A stretch of 64,000 nt of DNA from Rhodobacter sp. (GTDB lineage Bacteria; Pseudomonadota; Alphaproteobacteria; Rhodobacterales; Rhodobacteraceae), in assembly GCA_030065095.1 (NCBI GenBank), contig JASJDP010000010.1:1-64000 (forward strand). Direction: 5' to 3'. Position 1 is the first letter of the stretch. Each line of letters begins with the position of its first letter. Position numbers and translations under genes: made by a program. The notes below the pieces were generated by a model. It had not been told where the DNA came from, searched no databases, and saw nothing but the letters and a program-made list of their open reading frames with translations. Positions 33,879 to 42,959 of the stretch are shown one piece after another.

Positions 33879-34298
33879 CCTTACCGCCTCCGTCTTCGGA
33901 GACGGAATCGTACTGGCCGCCGCCTGTGAATCCTCTCTATGGGCATGCCCTGGTGGTACGAATCCGATGGATAGATCCCGATCACCCTGGGCAAATCCCG
34001 AAAAGCACCCCGTTTCAACGAGCTGCCGACGGCACGCACGGGATCCATCTGCATTGTCCCTGCCGCCTGGTTGGGGATCGGGTTGCATCTGAGAACACGC
34101 CAACTCGGGCCGAGATTCTCGACAAGCGCGCCGATTGGACGACAAGCCCCAGAGATGGCGCAATCCTGGGGCCGAAGCGCCAGTTGACCCAACCGCAAGG
34201 GTTGCATAGCCTTCTGGTGCAAGGCGGTGGCCTTTGAGTGTGAGGCCGTGGCCTTTCGGGCCCCGGATAAGCGGCTGGTTGGTTTGGTGGATGGTGAC

Positions 34299-37200
34299 AT
34301 GGCAAAGGGATTTCGGCTTCCGGTCAATAGCGTTTATCCGGGCACGTCCGAGAGCATGCTGGGATACGGAGAAAGGCCTCTCAGCATAGCGGAACTGGAG
34401 TGGGGCACGCTCCCAGATACTGCCGACGTTATTTCACAGCATGGCGCTGGCGATTGGTGGTTCTATTTCCACAATCAAGACTACGGTGTGAATGCGCCGT
34501 TCCCGGGTTTGCCATATCACCAGGGTATCGACCTGAATTTGGCCAGCGGCGCGCAGGCTGATGCGGGCAAACCTGTCTTTGCTCCGTTCAACGGCACCGT
34601 GCGTTACGGCGAAGATACAGGGGGTTACGGCAATTATGTCATAATTCAGTTCGACACGGACGTATTCACTGACGCTCTCAGGCCGCCCGAGGGGCACTCC
34701 GTTTACGCAATCTTCGAGCACTTGAGCGAGATAGACGAGGCCATCCGTTCCGCCGTCGATGCAAGCGCGGCGGCCGCGACCGATGGGTCCCCACGGATAG
34801 AAGCAAATGTTTCGCTCGATGGCCGGATCGGCCTGATAGGCGATTCGGGGAACCAGATATATCCCCACCTGCATTTTCAGATGTATATCGCGCCATCGAA
34901 CAACTGGGATCTGCCGCAAGGATACTATGCGGACCCGAATGTTGACCGGCCGCTGTTGCATCAAGAGACCCTTCAGGCGACCGAGGTTGACATTCAAAGC
35001 ATTGACCCGCTTGCATATATTCAGCAGCATTCCTATTCCGACAATGAAAACAACGGGATAGTCGCCAATAGCAATGGCGATCCGTTGGACGAGAGCGTGT
35101 TCACGCCACGGCTCTTCACCTATTTCACTCCACCTGCCGACGAGCACGCCGCTGTAGAGCAGAGCAACTCAAGATTTTATGGGCGACTGGATGACGCGGT
35201 CGATGTGGATGCGTATCAGGTGCAGTTGGAGCCGGGCATCTATCTTTTCCGGGTTATTGGTCAGTCGCCTTTTGAGTTTTCGAGTGATGAAGATCAGGAC
35301 GGCGACGGCGACAATACGGCTGGTGACTTTGTCTTTCAGTTTCTCGAAGATGATACCGTTACCGTCAGAAACTTCTATGTCGGCAGCAACGCGGACTTTG
35401 TCCTCAAAGAGATAGAGGTAACCGAAAAGGCAAGCGTCAGTTTCTCCGTGCGCTCGTTCACCGGGGAAATGGATGACTATGCGGTCTTGATCGGAAGCGT
35501 GGACTCAAGCGAGGGTATCTTTGCGCCTCTGGTAGAGTACAAGCCGCAGGATCCCGGAACCTTTGAAACCTACGGCTGGTTCAGCGGATCGTTCGAAGGC
35601 GGTGGCGGGACCCCCGTAAATCAGGCGCCGGAATTCAACCTCGGCCAACCCGACGCGCCGACCGCGGGCGATGTCTACGTCGGCCGGATCGACCGGTTCG
35701 AGGATCTCACGGTGGGCGAGACCGAGGTCTTCAGCACCAACGTGCTGGCGGACGGCATCGGTGTCTACCGGCTACTGGCCGAGGACGCCGGCACTCTCGA
35801 TGTCGCGGTGCAGCTTTGGGGCGGCTCGGGGGCGACCGTGTCGCTGGCGCAGGATATCAACCGCGACGGCTTCATCCAGGCCGGCGAGATCATCGAACAG
35901 GTGAACCTGGCTTCCGTCGCCAGTGGCGCACTGAGCCTCGAAGAAACCCTCGCCGGTGCGGCAGAGCGCTACGTCCTGGTGCAATCGAATGCGGCGGCGG
36001 GTAGCTCCAGCGAATTGCGGATCACGGCCGAGTTCATCGCTTCCGACGGAACCGCCACCGGGGCGGCCGGCCTGCCCGCGCCGGAGCCTGCCGACCTGTT
36101 CACCCCGGCCGCGCCCGGATCGCTCGCCGACGACGGCGTGGCGCGGTTCGGCCGGATCAACGGTCCCGGCGACCTCGACCATTTCCGCACCAACCTTCTG
36201 GAAGGCGGGCGCACCTACGAATTCCGGGCGTTCCCGACCGGTTCGTCGGCGCTGTCGGATCTCAGGATGTTCGTCTATGACAGCGCCGGCGTACAGGTGG
36301 GCTCGGCGAGCGCGGCGCCTGGCGCCGTTGCAGAATTGAAGATCGACATCCCGGCGGGCCAGTCGCAGCCCAATTACACGGTGGAGATCCGCGGCGGCAG
36401 TGGCAGTACGGGCAGCTACTTCGTCGCCTACGAGGATGTCGGTGCCGTCCCGCTGGCGGACGATCACCCGGACGGCACCCTCACGCCGCTCACGACCGAC
36501 ACCCCCGAAGAAACCTACATCGGCGAAAGCGGCGACGTCGACAGCTTCACCTACACGGTCGAGTACGGCCATCAATACACCGCGTTCGTCACGCCCTTCG
36601 CCGGAGATGCCCCGCCACTGACCCATGCACGGCTGACGGTGATCGATCCCGATGGCGACCAGGTTGTGAGCAAGTCGGTGGAGTCGGCCTCGACCTTTGC
36701 GCTGCAGTTCACTGCCTATGAGGCCGGCGATTTCACCTTCGAACTCGATGCGCTGATGGGGGCCACCGGCGCGGCGAACATCGCGATCACCGACAACGGG
36801 CAGGTGGTCTACCCGGCGCCCACGGTCTCGGGGGCGACCTACGAAGGCCAACTGCCGACCCAGGGCACCTGGGATCCGATCAGCTGGACGAACGGGTCCT
36901 TCGGACCGAACGGCGACGTCCACAAGGTCTTCGTTTCGATGGGCAGCGAGGTCACCATTTACGTCGAGGAGGTCGGTATCGAGTTCGGCTCGGTCGACGT
37001 TGCGGTGTACACCGAATCCGGCGAGGTGGTGAACCCGATCTACCATGGCCCCACCCCGGACGGCCACGAGTTCACCCTGAGCTCGACACCGGATCTCGGC
37101 GTTTTCTTCAATGCGCTGGTCATGTACTCCGGCAGCGGCGTCAATACGGATTTCTCCTATCGCATTGCCGCGGTGGCGACGGACGACAAACCCGATGAGG

Positions 37201-39428
37201 CAAATGAGCTCTGGACGCTGGGCGGCAACGCGACGGTGTCCGGGCAGATTGAGCAAAACGACCCGGGCGACGTCTTCCGATACACCGGCCCGCGCGGTGC
37301 GGTGGAGTTCTCGGTCTCCGAGGGGTTGGTGGCTGCAACGAGCACCTGGCCGAAGGTGAGCGATGCCATCCTCGAAGTGTTCGACGAGGATGGAAATACC
37401 TTCGGGCGCGAGTTGATCCTGGATTTGGACAACGAGTCCCTGCTGGCGTTCCTGCCAGAGGGACCCGACGAGTACTATGTCCGGATTTCCGACGCCACGT
37501 CCGAGGGTTACTATCTGGTTGACAGCGCCAATGCGCCCGACGATACCGCCGGCGACGCCAGTTCGACGGATCATCTTGCCGTGGGTGGGTCGGTGTCCGG
37601 CCTGCTGGAGACATATGGCGACAGCGATGCGTTCCATGTGCGGCTTGAAAGCGGAACCGACTATCAGATAGCCCGCAATGCTTCCGATCCCGACCGCGCC
37701 TCCGGTGCATATATCGCGCTCGTCGATACCGCGACCGGCGTCGAATACCTGCGGACGGATGGCAATACGCTCGACTTCTCCGCACCGGGGCCGTTCGACG
37801 GTGGCTACACGGACGCGTTGGTGGTCATCGGCCACCAGCGGTCGGCCAACCCCAACGAGTCGTCCACCTATGTCGGCACCTATGACCTATCGCTGGCCGA
37901 CGTAACCAGCGACGATCACGGCGACACCGTTCAAACGGCGACCAACATTGCGCCGAGCGACACAGTTCAGGCCTATCTCGGCAATGGCGATGTGGATGCA
38001 TTCGCCCTGTCGGGCCTCACCGCCGGCCAAGCCTACGCGGTTACCTTGGCCGGTGATCCTTCGGCCGACGTGCCGTTGCTGGCCAGCATGGTCGAGTTGC
38101 TGGCCGGCGACGGAAGCGTCCAACAATCGGCGGCCTCAGATGACGACGGCAGCCTCTCTCTGTCCTTTGTGGCCGAAGGCTCGCTCCAAACCCTGCTCGT
38201 GAGCGCTTTCGGCGAGGCGCGGGTCGGCGGGGTCACGTTCTCCGTCGACGCCGCCAACACCGCCCCGCTGCTCGCAGTTGGCCAAGCGGCAGTTGCCACC
38301 GAGCAAGATGTTGAGATCTCGGCGTTGCTGACAACCTACGACCCCGACGCAGACCCTATCACAGAGGTCGAATACGTTCTCCTTTCGGGAATGGGTGGAA
38401 GCCTTGTTGCCCCGGATGGAACCACAGGCGCCCGGGTGCTGGCTTCGCCGGACGAGACGGTCTCTTTCCGCTCTGCGTCGGACGTCGGTGACGCGTTGGT
38501 CGGCGTCCGCGTATTCGACGGGGCGGATTGGAGCAACTGGCAGATGATGCCGGTCACTGTCGGCGCCACTCCTGTCAACGGCCCCACCGGAACCGGGCCC
38601 GAATTCGGGGAAACCGGCACGCTGACGCTGACGCACGCTGCGACGACGGTGACGCTTCAGCGGACCTACGAAAACCCCGTGGTGATCGCCTATGTGGCGA
38701 CCGAGAACGGCTCGCAGCCGGTGAACGTGCGCGTCGCCGACATCAGCGGCAACGACCTCACGCTCCAGTTGCAGGAGCCGAGCGACCTCGATGGCTCGCA
38801 CGTCCAAGAAACGGTGCACTACCTCGTCGTCGAAGCGGGCACATGGGTTCTGCCGGACGGCACCGTCCTCGAGGCCGGCACCCTGAACGGCACTCAGCTG
38901 TCGCCGCAGGGCTTCGATACGGTCGCCTTCGAAGCCGCGTTTGACGCCGTTCCGGTCATCCTCAGCCAGGTGCAGACCTTCAACGGTTCCGACTTCGTCA
39001 CGACACGGCAGCGGGGCGCCGATGCCGGCGGTTTCCAGCTGACGATGCAGAAGGAGGAGGCGAACAACGCCGGCGCCCCAGCGGCCGAAACCATCGGCTG
39101 GGTCGCGATCGAGGCCGGCAGCGGGACGGCGGGCGGGGTGCGTTGGCTTGCCGGCAGCGCCTCGGGCATCACCCATGCGAACGCCACGGTGCACCTGGGG
39201 TCCGACATGGCCGACGGCGTGAATGTGATCGCTGCGCTGTCGGGCTTCGCGGGTTCGGACCCATCCTGGGTGCGCGGCAACGGCAGTACGACCTCGACGT
39301 TCGACCTGTCGGTGCAGGAGGACACCAGCCGCGATGCGGAAACCGCGCATGTGGCTGAGGCGGTGGACTACTTTGCGTTCGATGGCCATGCCGTTGTCGG
39401 CGCCTACGACTACGACCTGTTCTTATGA
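34299..39428 (+). CDS. Giant mosaic protein: M23 peptidase head, PPC-like beta domains and C-terminal repeats
   Basis: The 1709-residue protein starts with an M23/LytM metallopeptidase (about 30-240): zinc His and Asp in YHQGIDLNLA (about 74-83), HLSEID (about 141) and the HxH in IYPHLHFQM (about 186-194), all present. Then follow at least five PPC-like beta domains with the pattern GRLDDAVDVDAYQVQLEPG. An EF-hand-like DINRDGFIQAGE loop lies near 517. The end (about 1440-1709) holds three related modules with P-V-I-x-x-V-x-x-N-G-S and W-x-x-I/V-E-A-G. There is no N-terminal signal, so type I secretion is likely, but no RTX nonapeptides are seen. Start could also be a GTG at 34227. Confidence 0.75.
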   Translation: MAKGFRLPVNSVYPGTSESMLGYGERPLSIAELEWGTLPDTADVISQHGAGDWWFYFHNQDYGVNAPFPGLPYHQGIDLNLASGAQADAGKPVFAPFNGTVRYGEDTGGYGNYVIIQFDTDVFTDALRPPEGHSVYAIFEHLSEIDEAIRSAVDASAAAATDGSPRIEANVSLDGRIGLIGDSGNQIYPHLHFQMYIAPSNNWDLPQGYYADPNVDRPLLHQETLQATEVDIQSIDPLAYIQQHSYSDNENNGIVANSNGDPLDESVFTPRLFTYFTPPADEHAAVEQSNSRFYGRLDDAVDVDAYQVQLEPGIYLFRVIGQSPFEFSSDEDQDGDGDNTAGDFVFQFLEDDTVTVRNFYVGSNADFVLKEIEVTEKASVSFSVRSFTGEMDDYAVLIGSVDSSEGIFAPLVEYKPQDPGTFETYGWFSGSFEGGGGTPVNQAPEFNLGQPDAPTAGDVYVGRIDRFEDLTVGETEVFSTNVLADGIGVYRLLAEDAGTLDVAVQLWGGSGATVSLAQDINRDGFIQAGEIIEQVNLASVASGALSLEETLAGAAERYVLVQSNAAAGSSSELRITAEFIASDGTATGAAGLPAPEPADLFTPAAPGSLADDGVARFGRINGPGDLDHFRTNLLEGGRTYEFRAFPTGSSALSDLRMFVYDSAGVQVGSASAAPGAVAELKIDIPAGQSQPNYTVEIRGGSGSTGSYFVAYEDVGAVPLADDHPDGTLTPLTTDTPEETYIGESGDVDSFTYTVEYGHQYTAFVTPFAGDAPPLTHARLTVIDPDGDQVVSKSVESASTFALQFTAYEAGDFTFELDALMGATGAANIAITDNGQVVYPAPTVSGATYEGQLPTQGTWDPISWTNGSFGPNGDVHKVFVSMGSEVTIYVEEVGIEFGSVDVAVYTESGEVVNPIYHGPTPDGHEFTLSSTPDLGVFFNALVMYSGSGVNTDFSYRIAAVATDDKPDEANELWTLGGNATVSGQIEQNDPGDVFRYTGPRGAVEFSVSEGLVAATSTWPKVSDAILEVFDEDGNTFGRELILDLDNESLLAFLPEGPDEYYVRISDATSEGYYLVDSANAPDDTAGDASSTDHLAVGGSVSGLLETYGDSDAFHVRLESGTDYQIARNASDPDRASGAYIALVDTATGVEYLRTDGNTLDFSAPGPFDGGYTDALVVIGHQRSANPNESSTYVGTYDLSLADVTSDDHGDTVQTATNIAPSDTVQAYLGNGDVDAFALSGLTAGQAYAVTLAGDPSADVPLLASMVELLAGDGSVQQSAASDDDGSLSLSFVAEGSLQTLLVSAFGEARVGGVTFSVDAANTAPLLAVGQAAVATEQDVEISALLTTYDPDADPITEVEYVLLSGMGGSLVAPDGTTGARVLASPDETVSFRSASDVGDALVGVRVFDGADWSNWQMMPVTVGATPVNGPTGTGPEFGETGTLTLTHAATTVTLQRTYENPVVIAYVATENGSQPVNVRVADISGNDLTLQLQEPSDLDGSHVQETVHYLVVEAGTWVLPDGTVLEAGTLNGTQLSPQGFDTVAFEAAFDAVPVILSQVQTFNGSDFVTTRQRGADAGGFQLTMQKEEANNAGAPAAETIGWVAIEAGSGTAGGVRWLAGSASGITHANATVHLGSDMADGVNVIAALSGFAGSDPSWVRGNGSTTSTFDLSVQEDTSRDAETAHVAEAVDYFAFDGHAVVGAYDYDLFL

Positions 39429-39542
39429 CCCGCTCGGCCAAGGCGGCTGGTTGCCGACTTGCGCCTCTAGCCACCGTGTCGAGTTTGCGAAGAAGTAAAA
39501 ACGCGTTACATTGCCTTACACAGGCAATTCGAGGTGTCCTGC

Positions 39543-40691
39543 ATGGACAGGCGCGAATTCAATACCGGCCTTGGCGCCGCGGCCGCCGCGTCGCTTGCGC
39601 CCCTGCCGGCGAAAGCGCAGGTCTATTCCGGGCCGAACGTCATCCTGGTGCGCTTCGGTGGCGGCGTGCGACGAGCCGAGACCATTGACGAGGCCGGCAC
39701 ATATGCTCCCTATCTGCGTCACATCCTGGCGGCACGGGGCGTCTTTGTGCCCGATATGCGCATCGCGCAAATCGACGGCGTCGATACCAGCCATGCGGAA
39801 GGGACCCTCAACCTTCTGACGGGCCGCTATCTCGCCTATCGCGATGCCGGATCGCAACTGCTGCAGGACCGGCTCGAGCCGACCGAGCCGACGCTTTTCG
39901 AATACCTTCGCGAGGCGTTCGACATACCCTCGCATCAAGCGCTACTGATAAATGGCGAGGATCGCCCGCAGGAGGAGTTCTTCACCTATGGCGTCTCGCC
40001 GCATTACGGCATCGCCTATCGGTCAGAGATGCTCAGCCTTCATCGGTTCAAGCTCTATAAGTTCGCTCAAATTCTCGAGGAAGGAACATCGCGCGAAGCC
40101 ACGCTTATCGACGCGCGGCAGCAATACGATGCGCTTTTGGCCGCGGATCCTCGCGCAATCACGCCTGGCCAGTCGCCCGAGGTGACAGAGTTCTGGAGGC
40201 GCTGGCGGGGGCATTACGGCGATGACGGATTGCGCAACCCCAGAGGAGACAGGTTGCTGACGGCGCTGGCCGTGCGGGCGCTCCGCGAACTCAGGCCGCG
40301 TCTGATGATGGTCAATTACCAGGATCCCGATTACGTCCACTGGGGCAACCCCAGCCACTACACACGGGCCATCCAGATCATCGACGACGGTTTGCAGCGC
40401 CTTGTCGAAACCGTCGAGAGCGATCCGTTCTACCGAGGGAACACCGTCTTTGTGGTCACGCCGGATTGTGGGCGGGACGCCAATCCCTTGATGTCCGTCC
40501 CGTTCCAGCACCATTTCAATTCCCGCGCCGCCCACGAAACTTGGGCTGTCCTGTTCGGAACCGGCATCGACCAAGGCAGAGTGTTGGACCGCATGGTCGA
40601 CCAGTCGGCGATCGCCCCGACGATCGCGGCCAGTATGGGGTTTCGAGCGGCCAGGGCCGAGGGTGATGCACTGTCGGACGTCCTGATATGA
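39543..40691 (+). CDS. Tat-exported alkaline-phosphatase-superfamily hydrolase
   Basis: The 382-residue protein starts MDRREFNTGLGAAAAASLAP, a twin-arginine-like signal cleaved near residue 26 (AKA). The mature part has the alkaline phosphatase/sulfatase fold: nucleophile region DGVDTSHAEGTLNLLTG (Thr or Ser about 82-83), YQDPDYVHWGNPSHY (metal Asp and His), VTPDCGRD and a final His in FQHHFNSRAAHE. It probably hydrolyses a phosphate, phosphonate or sulfate ester in the periplasm. ATG 39543 has GAGGTG upstream. A short dyad ATTGCC/GGCAAT at 39510-39528 precedes it. The membrane-protein gene overlaps its stop (ATGA). Confidence 0.78.
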   Translation: MDRREFNTGLGAAAAASLAPLPAKAQVYSGPNVILVRFGGGVRRAETIDEAGTYAPYLRHILAARGVFVPDMRIAQIDGVDTSHAEGTLNLLTGRYLAYRDAGSQLLQDRLEPTEPTLFEYLREAFDIPSHQALLINGEDRPQEEFFTYGVSPHYGIAYRSEMLSLHRFKLYKFAQILEEGTSREATLIDARQQYDALLAADPRAITPGQSPEVTEFWRRWRGHYGDDGLRNPRGDRLLTALAVRALRELRPRLMMVNYQDPDYVHWGNPSHYTRAIQIIDDGLQRLVETVESDPFYRGNTVFVVTPDCGRDANPLMSVPFQHHFNSRAAHETWAVLFGTGIDQGRVLDRMVDQSAIAPTIAASMGFRAARAEGDALSDVLI

Positions 40692-41674
40692 CCGGGGCTG
40701 CGGCGGCGACACAGCAAAGGGCGTGGCCCTGGCGCGCACTTGGCGGCGTGCGGGATCTTGTCGTCGGATCGCTGCTCTGCCTGACGCCGATCACGGCGCT
40801 GCTGGCCCTTGGCTGGATTACCCGGCGCATGCGTTATCTGGTCGACCAGCAATGGGGCGGGTCGGGGGCGCCTCCGGGCTGGTTCCTCGGTCAGCCGGGC
40901 GCGGGCGTGTTGCCAACGCTGCTCGGCGGGCTCGCGGCGAACATAAAAGTCGGGTTTCGCACGGCACTGGGGCTATTCGTCCTGACACTGCCCTTCACAC
41001 TCGCCTGGCTTGGCGCATGGTGGGCGGGTTGGGAAAACTCGTTCAACAAGGGCTACGAACAGGCGGCGGTGGGGCCGGGTGTCTGGGCGATTGCAACGCT
41101 TCTTTCTCTGCCGATCCTTGCCCATTTGCATTTGGCGCTTGCGCATGCAGCGGCCGAGGACCGCATCGGCGCTTACGTCGAGTGGCGCCGGATCCGGAGC
41201 GTGGCCGCGGCGGCAGGGTGGCGGCTGGCATGGCTGGGGATCCTGTCCGTGCTGGTCAGCTTCTTGCTCTTCGCACAGCGCGTATTCCCAGTCTTCATCG
41301 AGGGCGTTGTTCCGGGATTTGCCGATATGACCGTGTCCCAACAGGCCTCCGTCGCGGGTCAGATCGATTTGGTTGCCGCTATATTGGCGTTCGCCACCAC
41401 CGTCTTTCTGCGGCATCGGGCGGCCATGATCTATGCTATCGCGGCCCCGCGCGCGGCGATGGGCCGATTCGCCGATCTGTGGGTCGGCCACAGGGCGCAA
41501 TCCGTGCCGGTGTCCGGGCCGGTGCCGAGGCGGATCGCGTCGCTGCTGTGGCTCGGCGCCGCATGCGTGATCTGGTTGGCAGTGCCGGTTTTGATCGTTG
41601 CGGGGCAGTTCATGAACTATGACCTCATGCACTGGATCCTTCATCCGGTGTTCACGCTTCCCTGGGCCGGGTAA
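40688..41674 (+). CDS. Multi-pass membrane protein (DUF4013-like)
   Basis: The 328-residue protein has about six hydrophobic helices (about 25-42, 92-115, 130-152, 175-200, 222-240, 280-305). After the first helix comes a Trp/Gly-rich loop (WITRRMRYLVDQQWGG). It resembles DUF4013-type integral membrane proteins. The stop of the phosphatase-fold gene and its start overlap (ATGA), so the two are translationally coupled and may work together at the inner membrane. No catalytic signature is visible. Confidence 0.6.
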   Translation: MTGAAAATQQRAWPWRALGGVRDLVVGSLLCLTPITALLALGWITRRMRYLVDQQWGGSGAPPGWFLGQPGAGVLPTLLGGLAANIKVGFRTALGLFVLTLPFTLAWLGAWWAGWENSFNKGYEQAAVGPGVWAIATLLSLPILAHLHLALAHAAAEDRIGAYVEWRRIRSVAAAAGWRLAWLGILSVLVSFLLFAQRVFPVFIEGVVPGFADMTVSQQASVAGQIDLVAAILAFATTVFLRHRAAMIYAIAAPRAAMGRFADLWVGHRAQSVPVSGPVPRRIASLLWLGAACVIWLAVPVLIVAGQFMNYDLMHWILHPVFTLPWAG

Positions 41675-41882
41675 TTGCCCCTGGTCTGAAAACCGGGCAG
41701 TCGAACGACACACTGCGACGAACGGCACATTTTGCTGCGGTTCGGCGCCGCAGTGCTGCCACAGCGCCAGACCGGCGCAGTGCCGGTCGGCGCTGGCCCG
41801 TCGCGTGGGCACGATGCGTGTCCGGCCACGCTGCGCCGCCTATGAAGAGATGTCGACGGTATCGGATACCATCAAATCACCT

Positions 41883-42956
41883 TCAATCCGGCGGGATCAG
41901 GACCGGACCGATGTCCTTGAAACTCACCTTGACCGGGTGGCCCTCTTCGAGGGGGGTCTGCACGTCTTCCTGGACGGCGAAAAGCGAACCGAAGGACGCC
42001 TTTATCGAATATTCCATGCGCACGCCGACATAAGTGGCCTTTGCAATCGTGGCGTCGAAGCCTTTATCGGCGCCCAGAACGATGCGCGACGGACGTACAG
42101 CCATTTTGGACGGTCCAACGGGCAGGCCGCGCGAGGGCAAGCGATAGCGGTAACCATCGACGGCGATTTCGGCCATGTGGCTGTCCACTGACAGGATCTC
42201 GCAGGGGATCAGGTTCGCCTCGCCGATGAAATCGGCGACGAAGGCGTCGACAGGCGCGTCGTAGAGCTGTCGCGGGGTCCCGATCTGCGCAATCTGCGCA
42301 TTGCGCATCACGACGATCTCGTCGGAAACCGCGAGCGCCTCTTCCTGGTCGTGGGTGACGTAGACCACGGTCAGGCCGAGGTCCTGCTGGATGCCGCGGA
42401 TGTCCTCGCGCACCTGACGGCGGAGCTTGGCGTCGAGATTGGAGAGCGGCTCGTCGAACAAGAGGACCTGGGGTTCCAGCACCAGCGCGCGGGCGACGGC
42501 GACACGCTGTTGCTGGCCGCCGGAAAGTTCGCTGGGCAGGCGGTCGCCGTAGCCCTTGAGGCCGACGAGATCGAGGCCGGCCAGTGCCCGGTCGCGTGCC
42601 TCGGCCTTGGGGAAGCCGGAAAAGCCGAGGCCGTAGGCAACGTTTTCCTGCACGGTCATGTGCGGGAAAAGCGCGTAGGACTGGAACACCATCGAGACGT
42701 CGCGGTCGGTTGCGGGCAGGATCGTGACGTCTTTGTCGCCAATCAGGATCTGGCCGGAGCTGACCATCTCGAGCCCGGCGATCATGCGCAGCATGGTCGT
42801 CTTGCCGCAGCCCGAGGGGCCTAGCAGGGTGACCAGCCGGCCCGGCTCGACGTCGAAGCTGACCTTGTCGACGGCAACGACATCCTTGCCGTAGATCTTG
42901 GAGACGTCGCGGAACGCGACCGGGGCGGCCTTGCCGGTGATGCGGGTTTCAGCCAT
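41883..42956 (-). CDS. ABC transporter ATPase, iron(III)/polyamine type (FbpC/PotA-like)
   Basis: The 357-residue protein has Walker A GPSGCGKTT (about 46-54), Q-loop FQSYALFPHMTV, signature LSGGQQQR, Walker B VLLFDEPLSNLD, switch His in YVTHDQEEA, and a C-terminal TOBE region (about 245-355; MAVRPSRIVLG). It follows the double permease gene by 3 bases and energises it. The FbpC/AfuC group and the putrescine/phosphonate group look alike in sequence; the neighbouring binding protein decides the cargo. Confidence 0.9.
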   Translation of the reverse strand: MAETRITGKAAPVAFRDVSKIYGKDVVAVDKVSFDVEPGRLVTLLGPSGCGKTTMLRMIAGLEMVSSGQILIGDKDVTILPATDRDVSMVFQSYALFPHMTVQENVAYGLGFSGFPKAEARDRALAGLDLVGLKGYGDRLPSELSGGQQQRVAVARALVLEPQVLLFDEPLSNLDAKLRRQVREDIRGIQQDLGLTVVYVTHDQEEALAVSDEIVVMRNAQIAQIGTPRQLYDAPVDAFVADFIGEANLIPCEILSVDSHMAEIAVDGYRYRLPSRGLPVGPSKMAVRPSRIVLGADKGFDATIAKATYVGVRMEYSIKASFGSLFAVQEDVQTPLEEGHPVKVSFKDIGPVLIPPD

Positions 42957-42959
42957 GGG

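Noticed and set aside
35772-37835. 687-codon open frame on the minus strand opposite the mosaic protein gene
   Set aside because: It is a shadow of a GC-rich coding strand: arginine/histidine-rich, no domain signatures, and fully inside a well-supported plus-strand gene. Similar long shadows at 523-1659 and 52564-54282 were dropped for the same reason.
41858-41870. Inverted repeat GGTATC-G-GATACC downstream of the iron-type ATPase gene
   Set aside because: The arms are only 6 bp, there is no T-run after it in the direction of transcription, and it is not upstream of any gene.
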